Both the position numbers and the translations under genes were made by a program. From positions 620,001-684,000 of the forward strand of contig CBDCSK010000014.1 of assembly GCA_965221605.1 (NCBI GenBank): DNA of 64,000 nt. Direction: 5' to 3'. The notes below the pieces were generated by a model, which was given only the letters and a program-made list of their open reading frames with translations, ran no database searches and was not told where the DNA came from. Positions 25,475-34,598 of this stretch are shown here, piece by piece. Every line of letters begins with the position of its first letter. The stretch's first letter is position 1. The stretch is from Aldehydirespirator sp965221605. Lineage in GTDB: Bacteria; Actinomycetota; Acidimicrobiia; Acidimicrobiales; Aldehydirespiratoraceae.

Positions 25475-25508
25475 GAGGAGGCCCCGGCGGCAGCGCCGGG
25501 GCCTCCTC
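25475..25508 (-). terminator. Conserved SLH terminator hairpin, copy 4
   Basis: GAGGAGGCCCCGGCG (25475-25489) pairs with CGCCGGGGCCTCCTC ending at 25508. It lies 76 bp after the stop of SLH gene 5. Confidence 0.75.
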
Positions 25509-25583
25509 GGGGTTGGTGGTATGTGTCAGGCGGGAGGGATGGCCCCGGGCTTTGTCAGCCCGGAACCGCGCCCGCCTTGAGGG

Positions 25584-27788
25584 TTAGTTGGTGTTGGCCA
25601 CCACGGTCAGCACGAACCTCGCGACATCACTGGGGTCATTGGGCTTGTAGGACGTCACTACAACGGTGTCGTTGTTGCTCTCGTCCTTGGCTAGTGCCGC
25701 TTCGAAGCGGGCCATGTCGGTGAGCTCCTCACTGCCGGACGGTCCTACGGCGAACTGGTCGCTGCTGTCGTAGCTAACGATCAGCGGAGGCGCTGACGGG
25801 CCGCCTCCGATGACGAGCGTGTTGCTGTCGGCTTCAGCGACACGGACCGGCGCCGCAGTGGCCAGGGCGGTGACATCGTCGGCCGTCGATGCCCGCTTCG
25901 CCCAGTAGAAGTCCGCCTCGCCACCCGGGATCAGGGTGAGCGTGATGGTTTCGTCAGTGGCCTTCACGCTCGTGTTGGCGTCCAGCGACTCGATTGAACC
26001 CGTGCCGCTGTAGCTGTACCCGATCCGGACGGTGCCGGAGGAGTCGGTCCGGCGGGCGACCGGGAACTCCGACAGGTCTGCGTCCGCGGGCGGGTTGGTT
26101 GAGTGGTTGGAGCTCAACTGCACCAGATGACCGCGCACGGGCTTGCCGTACTGATCGACCACCGTCACGGTGACCACGTTGGCGGCAGAGCCGCTGGTGG
26201 GTGCCACGAGGTAGCTGGCCGCGGGCTTCAAGGATGCAGTCCTAGCCATGCCCGGAGCGTCGGAGAACTTGATCGTCGCCGCGCCCGAGGCGACACCCGG
26301 CGAGGAGAGTTCATCGCTTATCGCAGGCGAACCTGACACCGCCACGGCGCTGTAGGTCACTGTCACCACATCAACGGATCCGGTGTCCGGATCGTCGGCG
26401 TCGTTGGGATCGGGATCAGCGGCCGTGATCTCGAAGGTGCCCTTGCCGCTGGCGTCAACTGTGACCGTCTTCGTCTCGACCGATGTGGCTGCAGTCACAG
26501 CAGTCGTATCAGTGAGGTCATCCGCTGAGGCATCCGACGAGGTTCGCTGGCTACGTATGGTCACGGTGTAACTCGCGCCACCTTCAGCCGGCCCAGCATC
26601 CGCACGCCCCGAAGCTTCGTCGCCGACCAACTGGATCGTCACGGTCACGGTGCTGCCGAACGCTGCCCGGATAACACCCATGCCCATGTCGTTCGTCATC
26701 TTGGCGGCGTCAGCCGTCACCGGGGCGGTCTCGGTGAGGTCGACGTGGGCGAGCCCCTCGCCGCCGTCCTCGACCTTGTCGCCGGAGTCTCCGGTCCAAG
26801 CAAACACGGTGGTGCCGCCCTCGGCCACGGAGATCGCGCCGGGGTCGTAGTCGCCGTTGAGGCCGGTTATGGCGTCGAGCGCGTCGATCTCGCACACCTT
26901 GGCGTTGCCCACGCCGGAGACGCGTGACATGTTGCAGCTGCCGTCCGCGCTGAAGGCCTCATCAACCTGACCAGCGCTCGCCGAGAACACGTCGACCGGC
27001 GCGTTGGCCACCGGATGGAAGTTGGCGTCACGCACCGAGACGACCACCTCGCCAGGCCCGTCCGTCTGGATGGACACGCCGGCTGGACGGGCGCCGGTGT
27101 GGGCCAGCGCCCTGGTGATGAACGCTGCCATCTGGCCGCGGCTCACCGACGCGGCCGGCGAGAAGTAGCCCATGCCGGTCCCCTGGGTCACGCCCAGCTC
27201 ATACAACGCGCTCACGGCGCTGTCGTGTATGCGGTTCAAAGAGCGGCGGGCATCAGCGAAGTAGTCCCAATCGTCGCCGCTCACGCCGCCGACCGCGAAC
27301 GTGCCGTCGTCGTTGTTGGTGACGTTCACAGGCGACTCTTTGGTGGTCGCGGAGACCAGCAGCCTCGCGATGAGCAGCGCCATGTCGGCGCGGTTCACCG
27401 GATCCGAGCCGGTCATGGCGAAGTCGCCCACGACCGCATCGGCGTCCGCGCCGGCGATAGCGGCGGCCCGCTCCATGAACAGCACCATCTGTCCCCTGGT
27501 CACATCGTTCTCGGGCCCGAAGGTGCCGTCGCCGTAGCCGATGGTCACCCCGTAGTAGGCCAGACAGTTGATGGCGGCCCGGAAGGTGTGCATCTCCGAC
27601 ACGTCCGAGAACATCATGTCGCCGGTGGCGTCGCCCACACACGCCGACGTCGCCGCCGCCGCATCGGGCTTGGAGTCCTCGTCAATCGCGGCCGCGGGGC
27701 TCGCCCCGACTGCGAAGAGCGAGGCGACCAAGGCGCCCGCGGCGAGCACTGCCCAACCCGAGCGCCGCTTCTTCACTAGCTGGGGCAT
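25584..27788 (-). CDS. SLH-domain surface protein 5, complete
   Basis: 734 residues from ATG 27788. The signal peptide is KKRRSGWAVLAAGALVASLF, ending ASPAAA. Three SLH repeats follow (MFSDVSEMHTFRAAINCLAY; VTRGQMVLFMERAAAIA; VSRGQMAAFITRALAH), then Ig-like segments including VVDQYGKPVRGHLVQL, and the VSYDSSDQF C-terminal module. It is preceded by three in-frame start blocks, each with its own Shine-Dalgarno (27839, 27818, 27788), and followed by the conserved terminator. It has the best start region of the family and is the likeliest expressed member. Its 5' codons match those lost from SLH genes 1-3. It is presumably a wall-bound surface layer or adhesion protein. Confidence 0.88.
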   Translation of the reverse strand: MPQLVKKRRSGWAVLAAGALVASLFAVGASPAAAIDEDSKPDAAAATSACVGDATGDMMFSDVSEMHTFRAAINCLAYYGVTIGYGDGTFGPENDVTRGQMVLFMERAAAIAGADADAVVGDFAMTGSDPVNRADMALLIARLLVSATTKESPVNVTNNDDGTFAVGGVSGDDWDYFADARRSLNRIHDSAVSALYELGVTQGTGMGYFSPAASVSRGQMAAFITRALAHTGARPAGVSIQTDGPGEVVVSVRDANFHPVANAPVDVFSASAGQVDEAFSADGSCNMSRVSGVGNAKVCEIDALDAITGLNGDYDPGAISVAEGGTTVFAWTGDSGDKVEDGGEGLAHVDLTETAPVTADAAKMTNDMGMGVIRAAFGSTVTVTIQLVGDEASGRADAGPAEGGASYTVTIRSQRTSSDASADDLTDTTAVTAATSVETKTVTVDASGKGTFEITAADPDPNDADDPDTGSVDVVTVTYSAVAVSGSPAISDELSSPGVASGAATIKFSDAPGMARTASLKPAASYLVAPTSGSAANVVTVTVVDQYGKPVRGHLVQLSSNHSTNPPADADLSEFPVARRTDSSGTVRIGYSYSGTGSIESLDANTSVKATDETITLTLIPGGEADFYWAKRASTADDVTALATAAPVRVAEADSNTLVIGGGPSAPPLIVSYDSSDQFAVGPSGSEELTDMARFEAALAKDESNNDTVVVTSYKPNDPSDVARFVLTVVANTN

Positions 27789-27855
27789 CGGCCCCTCCTT
27801 TGCTTGTACCTGGGGCACAGGCCCCTTCAATTGGGGCATGTGCCCCTCCTTTCTA
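27786..27855 (-). promoter_or_regulatory. Triplicated translation-initiation block
   Basis: Three in-frame starts (ATG 27839, GTG 27818, ATG 27788) each begin with the codons for M/V-P-Q, and each follows an AGGAGGGG- or AAGGGG-type site. Only the last directly precedes the basic signal-peptide start, so translation from the outer ones would add 10 to 17 residues. Confidence 0.6.
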
Positions 27856-28698
27856 TACCTGTATTCCATCTGTGGCAAGTTCGGTCCGCCCAGAATCGCA
27901 CGTCTCGCACGCGCAAACCCGCCGAAGTGCAACCTGGGTAACGCTACCCGCGTAATCCACCGGCTACACCCCCTTGGATCGTTGTTCCGGAACATCCGAA
28001 GAACCCTACCAAGATGGCGGGGCCCATGACCGTCGGAAAGTGTAGCACGCTAGGTCGGCCGACACGTTCAATCATGGGTTATCCCATCCCAGGCAAGACT
28101 CGCGGCCCTGTGCCGCGGGCGCTCCGCCGTGCAGTCGCACGTCGTCGTTCACGGATTGGCACCATAACAGCACCATCAACACAGGGCAATCATTTGCCAT
28201 GCCGCACAACGTAGCGCGTGGTGCCGTGGCTCGCAGGTCAAGCGGCACGAATCGCGGACCGGTCCGGGGCTTGCCTTCGAGCAGGGTCTCGAGGGCTGCC
28301 GGAGCCCGCCGGTCGAGGGGGCCAGGCCGGGCTACGGGAACGGGCCGGAGCGGGCGGATCCGATCAGCCCGGTGACGTCCAGCCCGCCCAGGCCGAGGGC
28401 GGCCAGCGTCGGGGCCCCGCCAGCCCGGCAGTCGGGCGACGCTCCTTGCAGAGTTGGCGCTCGCGGCGGCGCGAACCCGTCCTCCGGGCCGGGGAGCTGC
28501 CCCGACGAACGCGGCGAGCCCGGTGCCGTCAGGCCCGAGTTGGGCGCCTATCTTCCGAGGGTTCCGCCAGTCGCCGTCGCATGGACGTCCCATGAGAAGT
28601 GCACCTGTCTGTGATCGTCGTCGTCCAGCGACGGCGGACCTATGTGCTGTGCATGTGCCGCCGCGAAGAACGGACGGTGAATCTGATCTCGAATGGCC
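27856..28698. other. Intergenic stretch, no supported gene
   Basis: About 840 bp. The first 170 bp should hold the promoter of SLH gene 5. From about 28,200 to 28,560 the minus strand is open in two frames with coding-like composition (LETLLEGKPRTGPRFVPLDL), but I recognise no family and see no start. It may be a decayed gene. Confidence 0.4.
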
Positions 28699-29459
28699 CT
28701 AACGGTCGTCATCGGGGGAGTCGGATTGGAGGCTGAGGACCAGCCTGGTCCGAAGTTCTGGTGGCAGGTCGAGCAGATCCAGCTCTCCCCGGTCGTACGC
28801 CTCGAGGAACACGGAGAGGCCCTCTGTCGCTTTCCGGAGCGACTCCTCCACGCCCTCGGGACGATCCCGATGAAGATGTCGCAGTGTTGCCAGCTCGCTA
28901 CCTGTCGGAATGGTGAATTCGAGCTTGAAGTCATTGGAGAAGACGGTTTCGACCTCTTGGCGGATGGAGTCCATCTGCTCTCCCCAGCCGGTGATGCGGA
29001 CCCAAGCGCGATGTGCCAGTCGGGATGTTGCGAGTGCCAGTAGGCGGCCTTCATGGCCAAGACGACCGTCTTGCCAGACCCGGCGAGTCCCCTGATTCGC
29101 TGGGGCCCCTCGGGACTCTCGATAGCCGCGGCCTTCTGCCATCGATCGAGGTTCGCGATCCCACTCTCGATCTTCTTCAGGACGGCGCCCCGAGAAGCGT
29201 CCCCCGTGACCGAGTTGCGCTTCTTGGCCGGCTTGATGGTCGTGACCCGCTGCAGCGCTGCCTGCAGGTTCCTCTCGAGCTCCTCACTGATCGGAGGGCG
29301 AGCCTCCACCCAGTCCCGAACGGCCTCCATCGAACCGTAGAACCCTTCAGGTTCGCCGGGCGCCTCAGCGGTGGAGTACTGGCGAACACTGTGGCCGTTG
29401 CAGGGCTTACCGCCACGCGCCGCCCAGACCGGAGACCTTCGTGGCGGCTCAACAGGCAC
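28699..29459 (-). pseudogene. Superfamily-1 helicase relic
   Basis: The 5' part encodes a linker region and a Walker A (RGLAGSGKTVVLAMKAAYWH) of UvrD-like or DUF2075-type helicases up to HPDWHIA. The frame then shifts and a different tail follows (MDSIRQEVETVFSNDFKLEF to LQSDSPDDDR, TAG side near 28699). Motifs II-VI of the helicase are missing, so a deletion has fused the Walker A region to an unrelated or distal tail. Confidence 0.65.
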
Positions 29460-29511
29460 ATCGGCCCCGCTCTCTGACTGGAGGGAGTTGGACTCCGAAG
29501 GCGAGTTCGCA

Positions 29512-29905
29512 TCAGTTGCCTGGGCGTCCGAACGCTCGCAGGATGGAGGCTGGCACGAAGGCCAGCGATGGCGGGTCCTGCGACACCTTGAACTCCCCGA
29601 GGAGATGCGGCTTGAGCCCGGAGGCCCGCCATATGCGATGCACCGACCACGGCGAGATCCCCGCAGCGGCGGCCATCGAGCGCACCGACCAGCGCGTCGC
29701 GCCCTCAGGCACCTCTTCGAGGGTGCGCACCAGCACCTCCTCGACCCCCTCGTCGCTGCTCGACCCTCTCGTCGCTGATGGTGCGCGGCGGGCCCGGCCG
29801 CGGCTCATCAGCCAGCCCGTCCAGGCGGCGCCCAGCGAACCGGCACCAGTCCCGACCGCTGGTCTTGCGGGCGGGCAAGCGCGAGCGGGGCGGGGGAAAG
29901 GAAAG
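29512..29905 (-). pseudogene. IS630-type transposase fragment
   Basis: The N-terminal helix-turn-helix half of an IS630-family transposase is visible in two frames: RRLDGLADEPRPGPPRTISD, then after a frameshift near 29,770 RWSVRSMAAAAGISPWSVHR and LKPHLLGEFKVS. The DDE catalytic half is absent. No terminal repeats were found. Confidence 0.75.
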
Positions 29906-30038
29906 GGACCCCGTGAGTGCCGGGGTCCCGAACACCTGGGGCATACGATTGCATTCGGCCGAGGCCTACTAACCGGAGCCGTCAGGCGGCTTCAAGGATA
30001 GGTGTTCGCAACCGCGGTTGCAAACACTTCGCCCCCAG

Positions 30039-30871
30039 CTAGAAGACGACGATCCGGTTGGTCCAGCGGCGGTTGGTGTGGGTGCGGAACCCAGCGAGCG
30101 CCGCCGGATACAAGCTGGCGAAGTCGTTGTCGAGGACTTGCATGTGGACGTCTCCCTCGAGGGCCCGCCGCCGGGTACCTGAGATGAGGTCTGCGATCTG
30201 GATGGCCTGCGAGGTGGTGGAGTCGGCGTAGTAGACGGTTGGGTGCAGCGGGAGCCGCCGGGGAGCTCCATCACCCGGGCGGTGTCGGGCGGGGCGGCCG
30301 GCAGGGACGCCACCAGCACGCCCCCTCGCTTGGCGGTGACGTCGACCGTGCCGGGGCCGGTGGCGCGGGCCCGATGGGGCAGCATGTTGGTCTCGGCGAC
30401 GACGGTGGGGGGCTCGATGGCCCGGCGGGCCACGATGGCGCCGCCGCCCTCACCCATCAGCAGCACCGTGTGGTCGGGGGTGGTGTGGGGGGCGATGGCC
30501 CGGACCCAGCGCTCGCGGGCGTCGCAAGGCGCCACCACCACGGCGAGCTCGGTGCCGGCGAGGGCCTCGGCGACCGAGTCGGCGACGTCGACCGGGTAGG
30601 TGTCGGCTTGACGCCCGCTGGTGCCGGCGCCGTGCTGGTCGCTCTCACCGCTGGTGCCGTCGCCGTGCTGGTCGCCGTCGCCCCCGTCGCCCTCGCCATC
30701 CCCGTAGCCGGTGACGGTGATGCTGCCGGCGGCGCGGACCGATTCCAGGCTGGCCCGCTCGCCGGCGAGGTCGGCGACGAGGTCGGCCATCACGGTGTGG
30801 CGGCCGTGGCGGGACATGTCCGCGGCCACAGCCAGCGCCCCGGTACCGGATCCTAGCACAGCCACCTTCAT
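30039..30871 (-). pseudogene. Octopine/opine dehydrogenase-like protein, frameshifted
   Basis: Starts with a Rossmann motif (MKVAVLGSGTGALAVAADMS) followed by a low-complexity Gly/Asp insertion (residues 56-85). It continues as an NAD-dependent opine dehydrogenase-like domain to VMELPGGSR. Loss of one C near 30,245 breaks the frame. The correct continuation (LHPTVYYADSTTSQAIQIAD) is readable to a TAG at 30039-30041. Even so the protein would be short of the normal C-terminal catalytic domain. It is inactive as it stands. Confidence 0.65.
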
Positions 30872-31046
30872 ATAGCGGTCCTTATATCAGTGGAGCCGTA
30901 GCGGTGGAGCCGGGATCTTGGTGTCGCTGCGGGTCAAGGACCGAGCGCAGTGATCGGGACTACCGACACCCACGTCGTCTCGACAGTAGGGATGCAGGCC
31001 TGTCCGGCAGTCCTGGGCCGGCTCGCTGGTTGCTAGCGGGATCGAC

Positions 31047-31065
31047 TGACATTAGTTTGATGTCA
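31047..31065. promoter_or_regulatory. Inverted-repeat operator of relBE
   Basis: TGACAT (31047-31052) and ATGTCA (31060-31065) flank 7 nt, 40 bp before the antitoxin start. Confidence 0.5.
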
Positions 31066-31104
31066 AGCGATGTCGATTGACTTCCAGTCAGCGAAGGAGT
31101 CAGC

Positions 31105-31326
31105 ATGAGCCAGATCACCGCCCGGGTCCCCGATGAGCTCGTCGAGGCCCTCGATGCGGCCGCTGAGGATTTGAAGCGCAGCCGGGCCGACATCATCCGC
31201 CACGCCTTGGAGCGCTACTTGGAGGACTACGACGATCTCGATGTGGCCCTTGAGCGGCTGCGAGACCCAGCCGACCCGGTACTCGACTGGGACGAGGTCC
31301 GACAAGAGCTGCTCAGTTCGGATTGA
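31105..31326 (+). CDS. RHH antitoxin (RelB/ParD type)
   Basis: 73 residues from ATG 31105 with GAAGGAG upstream. A ribbon-helix-helix N-terminus (SQITARVPDELVEALDAAAE, then RSRADIIRHALERYL) and an acidic tail (DWDEVRQELLSSD) give the standard CopG/RelB layout. It binds the palindromic site upstream and neutralises the RelE toxin that starts 47 bp later. Frame and RBS are intact. Confidence 0.85.
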   Translation: MSQITARVPDELVEALDAAAEDLKRSRADIIRHALERYLEDYDDLDVALERLRDPADPVLDWDEVRQELLSSD

Positions 31327-31372
31327 TCGCCTCGCGGCCCGAGGACGCGAGATGGCACCGGGGCCGTAGACG

Positions 31373-31636
31373 ATGGCCGCATACTCAGTCCGGATCAAGC
31401 GCAGCGCCACCCGAGACCTGGCGCAGATTGCTCGCCAGGATCGCGAGCGCATCGTGTACGCCATCGATCGTCTCGGCGAGCAGCCGCATGCGGGCTACCC
31501 GCTCAAGGGTGCCTTGCGGGGCCTTCGCCGCATACGCGTCGGCGACTACAGGGTCATCTACGAAGTGCTCGACAATGAACTGGTGGTCCTCGTTGTTCGA
31601 GTCGCCCACCGCCGAGAGGCCTATCGCCGCCGCTAG
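31373..31636 (+). CDS. relE: RelE-family toxin
   Basis: 87 residues from ATG 31373. KRSATRDLAQIARQDRERIV is helix 1-2, and LKGALRGLRRIRVGDYRVIY with VRVAHRREAYRRR forms the catalytic beta-sheet with the usual Arg and Tyr residues. RelE toxins cut mRNA on the ribosome. Unlike the module at 4201-4781 this one is complete. The gene reading RVGDYRVIYEVLDNELVVLV also shows what the broken copy should look like. Confidence 0.88.
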   Translation: MAAYSVRIKRSATRDLAQIARQDRERIVYAIDRLGEQPHAGYPLKGALRGLRRIRVGDYRVIYEVLDNELVVLVVRVAHRREAYRRR

Positions 31637-31782
31637 AACGGCAGACCGGTAGGAACTCGCCAACTGAAGACGTCGGCCTGCTGCCCATGCCGGACCGATC
31701 CGCCTCCTCGGCGTTCTTCCAAGTCGTCAACACCCGCTACCAACGCGGCCACCCCATAGGGCCGGAGGTGCAGGGCCGGAGG

Positions 31783-32070
31783 TGCATCCCCAAGCGGCGC
31801 ATCCCCAAGCGGCGCATCCCCAAGCGGCGCATCCCCCCCGGCGGTGCATCCCCAAGCGGCGCATCCCCAAGCGGCGCATCCCCCCCGGCGGTGCATCCCC
31901 AAGCGGCGCGTCCCCAAGCGGCGCATCCCCCGGCGGTGCGTCCCCAAGCGGCGCATCCCCCGGCGGTGCGTCCCCCCGGCGGTGCATCCCCCGGCGGTGC
32001 GTCCCCCCGGCGGTGCATCCCCCGGCGGTGCGTCCCCCCGGCGGTGCGTCCCCCCGGCGGTGCATCCCCA
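31783..32070. repeat. 15/16-bp minisatellite
   Basis: About 19 units built on GCATCCCCAAGCGGC, later changing to GTGCGTCCCCCCGGCG variants. It lies between relE and the HNH gene. Both strands are open through it, but the encoded HPQAA or GDAPPG repeats are artefacts of the repeat. The region could vary in length and affect the promoter of the HNH gene next to it. Confidence 0.85.
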
Positions 32071-32146
32071 TTCTTGTAGGCGGGTTCCTGGGCTGGGCTC
32101 TTGGGAACTTTCAGTCTTTGTCATACCTCTGTGGCATAGTCTGTGC

Positions 32147-34009
32147 ATGGTCATTACCGGAGCTCAGACCCAGGCTGAAGTGGCCGAAGCGGCCGTCACC
32201 CGGATGCTGGCGTCAGTCGGCGACTGCAGTGCCGCGGAGCTTCGCCGCGACCTGGAGACGTCCAAGGCGATCGAGTCGAAGCTCGCCGCCTACCAGGCAC
32301 GGGCGGCCGCAGCGCTCGCCGCACTGGAGCGCCACGGCGACGGCGGTGCCGGGGTGCTGCGCCATGCGACCGGCATGTCACGGCGCCAGGCGGAGAGCCA
32401 GGCCCGCACCGCTCGGGTTCTCGAGGACATGCCCGGCGTGCGGGAGGCGCTGGAGTCGGGCCGGGTGTCGTTCGCCAACGCGGCCCGGCTGGCGCAGGCC
32501 GCCGAGGGGGTCGAGGCCGGCGCCGTGGAGGCCGACGCTTCCCTGCTGGCCAAGGCCGAGTCGATGACCGACGACCAGTTCGCCCGGGAGGCACGCCGGT
32601 GGACGGCGAGCCATCAGGCCGACCGCGGTGAGGCCGACTACCAGCGGCGGCGGGCTCGGCGCTGGTTGCGTCTGTGGGACGGCGACGGCGGCATGACCCA
32701 GCTGCGGGGCGAGCTCGACCCGGTCACCGGCGAGCGGATCCGCAACCGGCTCGAGGCCGAGGCCCGCCGCCTGCGCCGTAGTGACGCCTCGGGCTCGGGC
32801 TCGGAGGCTGGGGGCGGCGGCGAGGGCGAGGACGGCGGCCGGGACGGCAAGCGCAGCTTCGCCCAGGCCATGGCCGACGCCCTAGACGGCCTAACCGACG
32901 TAGGAAGCGGCGTCGGCCGTGTCGCCGGCGGCAGCGCGGGAGGCAGGGACCCCGCCGAAGGCAGCGACCCCGACCCAGCCGGCAGCAACCTCGGAGACAG
33001 CGACCGCACCGGAGACAGCGACCCCGACCCAGCCGGCAGCAACCTCGGAGACAGCGACCGCACCGGAGACAGCGACCCCGACCCAGCCGGCAGCAACCTC
33101 GGAGACAGCGACCGCACCGGAGACAGCGACCCCGACCCAGCCGGCAGCAACCTCGGAGACAGCGACCGCACCGGAGACAGCGACCCCGACCCAGCCGGCA
33201 GCAACCTCGGAGACAGCGACCGCACCGGAGACAGCGACCCCGACCCAGCCGGCAGCAACGGCACCAGCCGCGGCGCAGACGGCAAGGGCAGCCCAACCAG
33301 AAGCAACGGCACCGGCGGCCAGGCCAGCGACAACCACACCGGCAAGCCGGCGACAGACAGCGCTGGCGCCCCCGCCAGAACCAACGGCACCGGCAACGGC
33401 TCGACCACACCCGACGACGACACCACCAACGACAACAGCAGCGACCCCAGCAGCCCACCGAGAAGCAGCGGCACGAACGGCTCCGCTACCAAGGGCAGAA
33501 CGAGAAGCGGATCGGACAGCGACGGTGTCTGCGATTGCGGTCGCAAGAAGCGCGGCGGCCGGCCGATTGCGGACATCGCTGTCGTCTCCCACGTCGACAC
33601 CGTCACCGGTGAACTGGTGTCGCAGCTGGCCACCGGGGAGCCTCTGCCCCCGAGCGTGCTTGACCTGCTCTCCTGCAACGCCGCCCTCACCGGTGTGCTC
33701 TACGACACTGCGGGCACTCCGCTGTGGCAGGGCACCACCAAGCGCACCGCCACCGCCGCTCAGCTCAAAGCGCTCATCGCCCGCGACGGCGGTTGCATCG
33801 GCTGTGGCTGCCATCCAGCCCTGTGCCAGGCCCACCACATCAGACCCGTCTGTCGGGGAGGCCTCACCACCATCGCCAACATGACGCTGCTGTGCTGGCA
33901 CTGCCACAACAAGGTCCACCACAACCAGTGGCAGGTGCTACGCCGCAACGGGCGCCTCGTGCTGGAGCCCCCCGTCCGCACCCGCTGGGGCCCAGCCCGT
34001 GCCCCCTGA
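32147..34009 (+). CDS. DUF222-HNH endonuclease with internal repeats
   Basis: 620 residues from ATG 32147, the first start after the minisatellite and close to a promoter-like TTGTCATACC...CATAGT stretch. The N-terminal DUF222 domain (about residues 5-230) is helical. A disordered middle contains five and a half 18-residue repeats. The C-terminal HNH nuclease has CIGCGCHPALCQAHHIRPVC, GGLTTIANMTLLCWHCHNKV and the final HH pair (zinc Cys and catalytic His). Such proteins (the REP13E12-like group) are abundant in actinobacteria and linked to mobile elements. Substrate is unknown. The open frame extends upstream through the repeat, but that part is unlikely to be translated. Confidence 0.85.
   Translation: MVITGAQTQAEVAEAAVTRMLASVGDCSAAELRRDLETSKAIESKLAAYQARAAAALAALERHGDGGAGVLRHATGMSRRQAESQARTARVLEDMPGVREALESGRVSFANAARLAQAAEGVEAGAVEADASLLAKAESMTDDQFAREARRWTASHQADRGEADYQRRRARRWLRLWDGDGGMTQLRGELDPVTGERIRNRLEAEARRLRRSDASGSGSEAGGGGEGEDGGRDGKRSFAQAMADALDGLTDVGSGVGRVAGGSAGGRDPAEGSDPDPAGSNLGDSDRTGDSDPDPAGSNLGDSDRTGDSDPDPAGSNLGDSDRTGDSDPDPAGSNLGDSDRTGDSDPDPAGSNLGDSDRTGDSDPDPAGSNGTSRGADGKGSPTRSNGTGGQASDNHTGKPATDSAGAPARTNGTGNGSTTPDDDTTNDNSSDPSSPPRSSGTNGSATKGRTRSGSDSDGVCDCGRKKRGGRPIADIAVVSHVDTVTGELVSQLATGEPLPPSVLDLLSCNAALTGVLYDTAGTPLWQGTTKRTATAAQLKALIARDGGCIGCGCHPALCQAHHIRPVCRGGLTTIANMTLLCWHCHNKVHHNQWQVLRRNGRLVLEPPVRTRWGPARAP
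32963..33259. repeat. 54-bp tandem repeat inside the HNH gene
   Basis: Five complete nearly identical units (starts 32963, 33017, 33071, 33125, 33179) and a half unit encode SDPDPAGSNLGDSDRTGD. The near-identity indicates recent expansion. Unit number can change without loss of frame. Confidence 0.9.
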
Positions 34010-34070
34010 TGGTCGTGGTCGTGCGGCGCGGTGTGGCTCGCATCGCCGGAGTCGGGGGCCAGCGGCACCG

Positions 34071-34250
34071 CCGGGGCGAGGCCTACAGCCGGGGCGAGAC
34101 CTACAGCCGGGACCCCGTCCCATCGCCAGCCGCCGAGGCGGGCAACACCACCGGGGCGAGGCCTACAGCCGGGACCCGTCCCATCGCCAGCCGCCGAGGC
34201 GGGCAACACCACCGGGGCGAGGCCTACAGCCGGGACCCGTCCCATCGCCG
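34071..34250. repeat. 61-bp tandem repeat downstream of the HNH gene
   Basis: Units built on GGCGAGGCCTACAGCCGGGA with a period of 61 bp (34141 and 34202), preceded by partial units. A further 35-bp direct repeat (CATCGCCGGGGCCGGTGCGA at about 34244 and 34317) follows. I see no gene in 34010-34598. Confidence 0.75.
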
Positions 34251-34598
34251 GGGCCGGTGCGAGCCAGCCCCCGCCTTCGCGGCGTGGCGCGAGCCCGCGT
34301 TCAGGCCCAAGTCCCATCGCCGGGGCCGGTGCGAGCCAGCCCCCGCCTCACCCCCACATCGCCGAACACCGGGGGCGACGCCCGTCACGGGGCGCCAGTC
34401 GGCCAGCAGCCCGGACGGGCTCGGGCGCCGGGCGCTGATCGGCCGGCTTGACCGACAGGTCAGGTACTGATCCAGCCAGACCTTCGGGCAGCCGGAGCGG
34501 TCATTCGTTTCTTGACAATCCAACCGTGACGTCGAAGGCGCGCGGACGTGGCCGTCGGCGGAGTCACCGTCGGTGAAGCGGGGTCGTAGCCTCGGGGC

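Noticed and set aside
28072..28593. 173-codon minus-strand frame before the helicase relic
   Set aside because: Composition is coding-like in two frames, but no start, RBS or family could be supported. It is kept only as possible decay.
31687..32154. Repeat-rich open frames on both strands (HPQAA or GDAPPG repeats)
   Set aside because: They are produced by the 15/16-bp minisatellite, which lacks stops in several frames. No RBS is present and the HNH gene starts after it.
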